The notes below the pieces were generated by a model. That model made no database searches. It saw only the letters and a list, made by a program, of their open reading frames with translations, and was not told the origin of the DNA. From the NCBI GenBank assembly GCA_905234285.1, contig CAJOHK010000005.1, positions 1 through 64,000 on the forward strand: 64,000 nucleotides of DNA, read 5' to 3'. This DNA is from an uncultured Bacteroidales bacterium. GTDB lineage: Bacteria > Bacteroidota > Bacteroidia > Bacteroidales > UBA932. This document shows positions 59,831-64,000 of the stretch, piece after piece (position 1 is the first letter of the stretch; each line of letters begins with the position of its first letter). The translations under genes and the position numbers were made by a program.

Positions 59831-59834
59831 ACTG

Positions 59835-59867
59835 CAAAAATAAGCATTTTTGTCAATAACTGTGCAA
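59835..59867 (-). promoter_or_regulatory. Promoter of the DUF3791-DUF3990 cassette
   Basis: TTG-N22-TATTTTTG on the minus strand, ending 4 nt before the ATG at 59830, so the first gene is probably leaderless. Further TA..TTTG-like boxes (near 59905-59925) could be alternative starts. The rest of the 260-nt gap to the NERD gene shows no gene. Confidence 0.5.
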
Positions 59868-60149
59868 TTAGAAAATGTTAACCACAAGATTTAAACATTT
59901 GTGCAAAGCTAGCAAATATATGTATTCTTGTTGGATTATTCGCAAGTTGAATCTATTTCATCCCCAGACTATCACTTCGCCGCGCAATGAACACAGTACC
60001 GATAGTTCTATTCCGGTGAGATATTCCCGCCATTGGGGAACCTCAGCGTGCTAGCGCGTTCAATAGCAGGTTTCCGTAAATCTGTAAATCAGTAATAGTG
60101 TAATTCAACTCAAAATCACTATCTTTACGAAATAACGAAGTAATAATAG

Positions 60150-61016
60150 ATGAGAATTCTCTATTATATCGGTTTGGCAGTCGTTGGTGCACTCATTATA
60201 TACCTGTTAGTCAAGGCTATAGCAGAGGGCATAGAGCATTATCGGTTTTGGAGAAAGAATCATGATGCTCAGTTTTGCGGCAGTGCCAAAACCCGTTCAA
60301 AGAGGAAATCATACGAAGAATCCATAGGAGATTATGGCGAAAAGAGGGTATCTTCGTATTTAGGTGAATTACCTTGCGAAGAGTATCAGGTATTCAACGA
60401 CCTTCTGGTCCGTAACGGTAAGTACACCACTCAAATAGACCACATTATTATTTCTCGGTTCGGCGTCTTTGTTCTGGAGACAAAGAACATACACGGAAAA
60501 GTATACGGCAGCGAAAACGCCGAGTTCTGGAAACAATACCTGCCCGATACTGGTTATAGGCGCTATGGAACCACGCAAGAGCACGAGTTAAGGAACCCAA
60601 TTTGGCAGAATGACGGGCATATTAAATTCCTTCGTCGGCTTGTGTTTGGCGATGATGTTCCTATTCATGGAATCGTGGTGTTCCCTGGTGATACTGACGT
60701 CAACGTTACCGCAAATAAGCCTGTATTGTCACGGTGGGAGTTAGTGTCTTACATCAAAGGGTTTCATAGTGTTGTGATGTCCGCAGAGCAGGTGAACGGT
60801 TTTAGAAGACGCCTGCTTGAGGTCATCTCAACTGACGAAGCAGACCGTGAACATCACCTTGATAATGTTGGACGCAGTAAAGCACGCCGTGACGAGGCGG
60901 TTGCCAACGGCAAATGTCCACGCTGTGGCGGGAATCTCGTTCTGCGAAACGGAAAGTACGGCCAGTTCTACGGGTGTTCCAATTACCCCAAGTGCAATTA
61001 CATCCTCAACAGGTAA
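60150..61016 (+). CDS. NERD-domain membrane protein with topoisomerase-type zinc finger
   Basis: 288 aa. One N-terminal helix (ILYYIGLAVVGALIIYLLVKAI) comes first. A NERD (nuclease-related) domain at about 50-175 has the catalytic-type residues D and E-T-K in TTQIDHIIISRFGVFVLETKNIHGKVYG. A C-terminal CPRCGGNLVLRNGKYGQFYGCSNYPKCNYI zinc finger ends it, as in topoisomerase I. NERD proteins are predicted nucleases of the restriction-endonuclease-like fold and occur in mobile and defence loci. Target and activity are not known. Codon use is more A/T-rich than the core genes. Confidence 0.85.
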   Translation: MRILYYIGLAVVGALIIYLLVKAIAEGIEHYRFWRKNHDAQFCGSAKTRSKRKSYEESIGDYGEKRVSSYLGELPCEEYQVFNDLLVRNGKYTTQIDHIIISRFGVFVLETKNIHGKVYGSENAEFWKQYLPDTGYRRYGTTQEHELRNPIWQNDGHIKFLRRLVFGDDVPIHGIVVFPGDTDVNVTANKPVLSRWELVSYIKGFHSVVMSAEQVNGFRRRLLEVISTDEADREHHLDNVGRSKARRDEAVANGKCPRCGGNLVLRNGKYGQFYGCSNYPKCNYILNR

Positions 61017-61017
61017 A

Positions 61018-61225
61018 ATGTCTTCCACTGTTCAGTATCCATGCGCTCTTGATGAGAACAATAATCTTGTTTTCATTGACGACGTCATACGCGAGACTCG
61101 CCACGAGCACTCTTTCCGTTGTCCTAACTGCGGACATTTGATGCGCCCACTACAAGCCCGGGCACGAAAATGCAGGGAAACGTGGAAAGCCGAATAAGAT
61201 TAATAATTTAAAACCATGCTTTTAG
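61018..61225 (+). pseudogene. CoiA-like N-terminal fragment, frameshifted
   Basis: The reading frame gives MSSTVQYPCALDENNNLVFIDDVIRETRHEHSFRCPNCGHLMRPLQARARKCRETWKAE (59 aa). The start resembles proteins annotated as CoiA-like, with the zinc-knuckle CPNCGHLMRP. After MRP the neighbouring frame reads HYKPGHENAGKRGKPNKINNLKPC and then stops, so one base appears gained or lost and the large C-terminal nuclease-like part is absent. It starts 1 nt after the NERD stop. Confidence 0.55.
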
Positions 61226-62589
61226 TCCGCTTGTTAACGACGTTAATACTTGCGTTCATGTTTCTGCCTTGTATGGCACAGTTACATGAGCATAAGCCAC
61301 TGATGTCTGATATTCTGATGTATCTCACCAAGGAGCATAGCCCGTCTGACACGCTATTACTGCAGGACAATCCGTGGATGGCCTCAAATAAAACCGTCAT
61401 ATGGAGCCTGTCAGAGAATCGAATGGACATAGAACAGATTTCTTCCGACGCGGCTGTCCAAAACGGAGCGGGAGGGATTATCTCGGTTTCCATATCGCCG
61501 AATGATTTCTGGACGCTGGCCTCGGACGCGCCATGGCTGAAGGTTTCGACCACCTCCGGCAAGAAGGGACGCCGCAAGTTCACCGTCACCACCTATGCTA
61601 ACATGACAGACACTGTCCGGACGGGTGCAGTTTCACTATCTTCCGGGGGCTCTTCGTCTACGCTGGTAATCCGGCAAAGGCCATATATCTTCTACAGGAG
61701 GGAAATGGCCGAAGCGGACATCGTCAACGCCTTGAGGTTGCGGAGCGAAGGAACGGAATTCACTAGAGTGTACTCCATACTGCCAATCCCTGTATCTAAT
61801 CTTTATCAAGACATCTCCAACATATCTGCAATCAAAAAAGGAAGGGAATTCATTTGTCCCGACGGGGTTAATCATTATTTGGTTACCGACATCGACGAGC
61901 GCGACATCCCCCAGACCGGTGGCGAAGCGGCCGCCGAGTATTTCCACATTAAGGTTTATGAGGTGGCTGCTAATCTGAGCCATATAAAGGACATTCCTGC
62001 CTACGACCCAGATTCGGAAGAATGCCGGCTCTATCTTGGAAAGGAGGACGGTGATTATGTGGACCCTTTCTATCCCGAAATAGCAGAGTTGGCAGACAGA
62101 CTTTGGAACGAGACCTCCGGCAAACTGATAGCCTATGCCAGGGCATGCTTCGACTGGACGGCTCAAAACCTTACGTACGGGAACGCCGCCCATATGGGCC
62201 TTCAGAAAATGGACTTTGTGATGAGAAACAAGATTACCGATTGCAGCAACTTCGCCTCGGTCTTCATCTCCCTTCTGCGGGCGAAGGGTATTCCTGCGAG
62301 GCATGTCTCAGTAATCTCACCTTGGTTAAAAAAAGACATCGATAGGGAGCACTCAAGGGCGGAGTTCTATATTCCTGCCTACGGCTGGATACCCGCCGAT
62401 CCTACACATCAGAACGGTAATCCAAATGGTGAGCACTTCGCCTTGTTCAACGGACGTTATGTGGTAATGACCAGAGGCATAAACCTCATCCTCCGTGGGC
62501 CGGACAAGACCGACGACAAGGTCAATAGCCTGAGTTGTCGTTATTGGTATTGGTATTCTACCGGAGGGAGAGGAGTCAAGGAGCATTAA
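61216..62589 (+). CDS. Exported BACON-domain transglutaminase-like protein
   Basis: 457 aa with a signal peptide (MLLVRLLTTLILAFMFLPCMAQ). A BACON domain follows at about 85-160 (ISPNDFWTLASDAPWLKVSTTSGKKGRRKFTVTTYANMTDTVRTGAVSLSSGGSSSTLVIRQ). A transglutaminase-like cysteine protease domain comes after it: ITDCSNFASVFISLLRAKGIPARHV holds the Cys, HSRAEFYIPAYGWIPADPT the His and Asp. BACON often binds glycans or mucin-like surfaces in gut Bacteroidota. It could trim peptides or isopeptide bonds at the envelope. It is the last gene of the island. Confidence 0.82.
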   Translation: MLLVRLLTTLILAFMFLPCMAQLHEHKPLMSDILMYLTKEHSPSDTLLLQDNPWMASNKTVIWSLSENRMDIEQISSDAAVQNGAGGIISVSISPNDFWTLASDAPWLKVSTTSGKKGRRKFTVTTYANMTDTVRTGAVSLSSGGSSSTLVIRQRPYIFYRREMAEADIVNALRLRSEGTEFTRVYSILPIPVSNLYQDISNISAIKKGREFICPDGVNHYLVTDIDERDIPQTGGEAAAEYFHIKVYEVAANLSHIKDIPAYDPDSEECRLYLGKEDGDYVDPFYPEIAELADRLWNETSGKLIAYARACFDWTAQNLTYGNAAHMGLQKMDFVMRNKITDCSNFASVFISLLRAKGIPARHVSVISPWLKKDIDREHSRAEFYIPAYGWIPADPTHQNGNPNGEHFALFNGRYVVMTRGINLILRGPDKTDDKVNSLSCRYWYWYSTGGRGVKEH

Positions 62590-62681
62590 AATGAGCGATG
62601 AGAATGCAAAAAAGCCGATGTCACGCCAGGCCACAATAACACGGAAAAACGTGGCCGCAGATGAATACAGATACACAAAAA

Positions 62682-62704
62682 CCCGCCGAAAAGGCGGGCT
62701 TTTA
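62682..62704. terminator. Terminator beside tRNA-Ser
   Basis: CCCGCC-gaaaa-GGCGGG with CTTTT on one side and, on the minus strand, TTTTTGT after the stem. It works best for minus-strand transcription of tRNA-Ser. Confidence 0.7.
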
Positions 62705-62707
62705 GGG

Positions 62708-62732
62708 GCGGAGAGACCGAGATTCGAACTCG
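62708..62732 (-). repeat. tRNA-Ser 3' end, intact att copy
   Basis: The 25-nt partner of the truncated copy at 58905, forming the T-arm and acceptor end of the tRNA. Confidence 0.7.
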
Positions 62733-62796
62733 GGATACCCTTTTGGAGTATACACGCTTTCCAGGCGTGCCTCTTAAGCCACTCGAGCATCTCTCC
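62709..62796 (-). tRNA. tRNA-Ser (anticodon GGA)
   Basis: 88 nt with the long variable arm of serine tRNAs. The acceptor GGAGAGA pairs with TCTCTCC, the anticodon arm is CACGC-CTGGAAA-GCGTG (anticodon GGA), the variable arm is TACTCC-AAAA-GGGTA and the T-arm is CCGAGTTCGAATCTCGG. Discriminator G; CCA is not encoded. It serves as the probable integration target of the adjacent island. Confidence 0.95.
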
Positions 62797-62840
62797 AGGA
62801 TGGCTTTCCCGAAAACGGGACTGCAAAGATATAAATAATT

Positions 62841-62871
62841 TTTGAAATACGAAGGGGATTCCCTAAATTTG
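62841..62871 (+). promoter_or_regulatory. Promoter of the PorV/PorQ-like gene
   Basis: TTTG-N19-TAAATTTG, a perfect consensus promoter, ending 27 nt before the ATG at 62899. Confidence 0.75.
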
Positions 62872-62898
62872 TGCGTTTTTACACCCAAAGAGGACGCT

Positions 62899-63822
62899 AT
62901 GAGAAAACTTTTTGCAGTTATTGGACTTTCTTTTTTGACTGTCATCCCCGTGCTGGCACAGGATGCACAGGCTTTGTTGTTTACCCGTTTTGAGCGCAAT
63001 CCCCGCACGGCGGCCTTCGCCGGGGCCGGTACCGCTTCGGTAAACGGGATGTCCTACTCTGCTTTCCGTCAGGCTGCCGTGCTCCCTCTGAGCGGCAAAA
63101 AATTTGACGCCGGCTTCAATTTCCAAATGTGGAGGCCCGGTGACACTTTTGATAAAACCAACAGTTTCAACCTGGGCGCCGCTCTCCATCTGGGCCGCTT
63201 CGGCTTTTCTTTGGGCGGTGCGCTTCAGAGAGGCGTAACGGAAGATAACTTCACCCCCTCCCAGAAAATGTTAGGCCTGGGTCTCGGCTTTGCCATTATT
63301 CCCGGCAAACTGAGCATCGGCCTCAATGCCCGCCTGGCCAAGGAGTCCATCTTCAAAGATGCCGAAACCGGGAATGAAGTGGCCCTTAATGGCTTCAGCG
63401 CCGATTTCAGTGCCCTCTATTGCATCAATAACGCCTTCAGCGCCACGCTGGGTGTGGCCACGCTGGGTAATTCCGTGAAGGGCTCCGAGGGGACCGATCC
63501 CATGCCGCAGCCGGCATCGGCCTACCTGGGCGGCTCCTGGCATCCCACCTTTGACCAGCACTCCCTGGAACTCATGCTGGACGGTGAGTTCTACTTTGCC
63601 GGCTCTGCTACCATGGCATTGGGTGCCGAATATGGTTTTAAGAATATGCTGTTTGCCCGTGCGGGTTATCGGCTCGCCGGCCGATATGGCGTTCCTTCCC
63701 ACCTGGCCCTTGGTCTGGGCTTCCAGTTTGCCGGCTTCCGCCTGGATGCCAGCTACATCACCCTTTCCCAGAACAAAGTGCTTAACAACAGCTTTAGCGT
63801 AGGACTGGGCTACAGTTTCTAA
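62899..63822 (+). CDS. PorV/PorQ-family outer membrane protein
   Basis: 307 aa from the ATG at 62899, which follows an AAAGAGGACG ribosome-binding region and gives the signal peptide MRKLFAVIGLSFLTVIPVLAQ. The track start at 62842 lies inside the promoter. The N-terminal motif RNPRTAAFAGAGTASVNGMSYSAFRQAAVLPL and the FadL-like barrel strands with the final SVGLGYSF match the PorV/PorQ family. That family includes type IX secretion accessory proteins, but no other T9SS gene is in the window. Confidence 0.8.
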   Translation: MRKLFAVIGLSFLTVIPVLAQDAQALLFTRFERNPRTAAFAGAGTASVNGMSYSAFRQAAVLPLSGKKFDAGFNFQMWRPGDTFDKTNSFNLGAALHLGRFGFSLGGALQRGVTEDNFTPSQKMLGLGLGFAIIPGKLSIGLNARLAKESIFKDAETGNEVALNGFSADFSALYCINNAFSATLGVATLGNSVKGSEGTDPMPQPASAYLGGSWHPTFDQHSLELMLDGEFYFAGSATMALGAEYGFKNMLFARAGYRLAGRYGVPSHLALGLGFQFAGFRLDASYITLSQNKVLNNSFSVGLGYSF

Positions 63823-64000
63823 GCAGCATCCAACTGGCTGCGCCGTATAGGCCAATCAAACCAGTATTGACGACGAGTCGCCCCCAGATGGGACCCACAT
63901 GGCCCAGACTGAGGGCGATTCCCGCATAACATACCCCCATGAACACAAAATACAGCAAGATCCGCTTCCATTTATAGGGGATGGGATAATACTTGGCACC
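63794..64000 (-). CDS. C-terminal end of a multi-helix membrane protein (polysaccharide flippase-like), runs off the window
   Basis: The last 68 codons are present: GAKYYPIPYKWKRILLYFVFMGVCYAGIALSLGHVGPIWGRLVVNTGLIGLYGAASWMLLRNCSPVLR and stop. Two helices follow a KYYPIPYKWKRI motif that is common near the end of Wzx-type lipopolysaccharide flippases in Bacteroidota. It overlaps the convergent PorV/PorQ-like gene by 29 nt. It was missing from the ORF track. Confidence 0.6.
   Translation of the reverse strand, partial: GAKYYPIPYKWKRILLYFVFMGVCYAGIALSLGHVGPIWGRLVVNTGLIGLYGAASWMLLRNCSPVLR

Larger units (their letters stand above)
58905..62732. mobile_element. Putative tRNA-Ser-associated genomic island
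   Basis: The left edge carries GCGGAGAGACAGAGATTTGAACTCG. The right edge is the 3' end of tRNA-Ser with GCGGAGAGACCGAGATTCGAACTCG, matching at 23 of 25 positions in the same orientation. The enclosed 3.8 kb is visibly richer in A/T than the flanks and holds accessory genes (DUF3791/DUF3990 cassette, NERD protein, CoiA-like fragment, BACON-transglutaminase). This is the attL/attR pattern left by site-specific integration into a tRNA 3' end. No integrase or transposase is present, so it would be a decayed, satellite-like or cargo-only element. Confidence 0.6.

Noticed and set aside
62353-63008. Minus-strand ORFs across tRNA-Ser
   Set aside because: They translate the tRNA itself and its flanks.

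Overview
The window looks like a chromosomal segment of a GC-rich member of the Bacteroidota, most likely order Bacteroidales. Several things point that way. Promoters of the TTG-N19/20-TAnnTTTG type recur and classical -35/-10 boxes are absent. Family content is typical of the phylum: DUF4271-hemD-rnpA-yidD, RicT with a GldH-like lipoprotein, a PG0541-type protein behind an RND pump, an OMP_b-brl_3 barrel, a PorV/PorQ-like protein, the BACON domain and DUF3990/DUF3791. Species cannot be named from the sequence alone. Most genes are housekeeping genes packed in operons with ATGA, TAATG or TGATG junctions.

Layout. 1-3.7 kb: end of a MATE transporter, rsgA and malQ on the minus strand. 3.8-7 kb: SUI1/YciH, DUF4271, hemD, rnpA, yidD and menG. 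7-9.9 kb (minus): a GNAT N-acyltransferase-like protein, an AMP-forming acyl ligase and an acyl carrier protein. 9.9-10.25 kb: remnant of an AraC regulator and a palindrome over a promoter. 10.3-19.1 kb: a GT117/DUF2723 membrane protein, an rRNA methyltransferase-like protein, pgk, a histidine acid phosphatase, an SGNH hydrolase and lgt. 19.2-25.2 kb: a TolC/MFP/RND efflux operon followed by a PII-like protein. 25.3-34.6 kb: thioredoxin, a small barrel, LOG, polyprenyl synthase, holB, ricT, gldH-like, trmB, MerR, Nif3-like, zinc-ribbon protein and dnaB. 34.6-41 kb: a DUF3108 protein, RseC and the full Rnf operon in the order B-C-D-G-E-A. 41-45.4 kb: a PPC/DUF296 protein, a C4-dicarboxylate transporter, a tryptophanase-like lyase and DUF554. 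45.4-45.75 kb: a palindrome-rich gene-free stretch downstream of tRNA-Arg(TCT). 45.8-51.6 kb: two unknown exported proteins and a Wzz/Wza-type polysaccharide export pair.

51.6-57 kb is one tight operon. It encodes a small alarmone synthetase, a stand-alone RSH-type HD hydrolase, an APH-like kinase, a SpoIIE phosphatase carrying its own sensor and HATPase domains, and a STAS antagonist. A frameshifted exported-protein gene follows. This joins (p)ppGpp turnover to a partner-switching cascade in one transcription unit.

58.9-62.7 kb is visibly more AT-rich. It is bounded on one side by intact tRNA-Ser(GGA) and on the other by a 25-nt near copy of that tRNA's 3' end, the signature of an integrated island. 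It carries a three-gene DUF3791/DUF3990/small-protein cassette that resembles a toxin-antitoxin module, a NERD-domain nuclease-like membrane protein, a CoiA-like gene fragment and a BACON-transglutaminase protein, but no integrase. The window ends with a PorV/PorQ-like gene and the 3' end of a multi-membrane protein, possibly an O-antigen flippase.

Three regulatory patterns repeat across the window. About nine genes have a TAnnTTTG box only 4-8 nt before the start codon, suggesting leaderless mRNAs. Three gene ends share the same hairpin core, TCAGTCCGGC-N5-GCCGGACTGA. Several intergenic regions carry long perfect palindromes.
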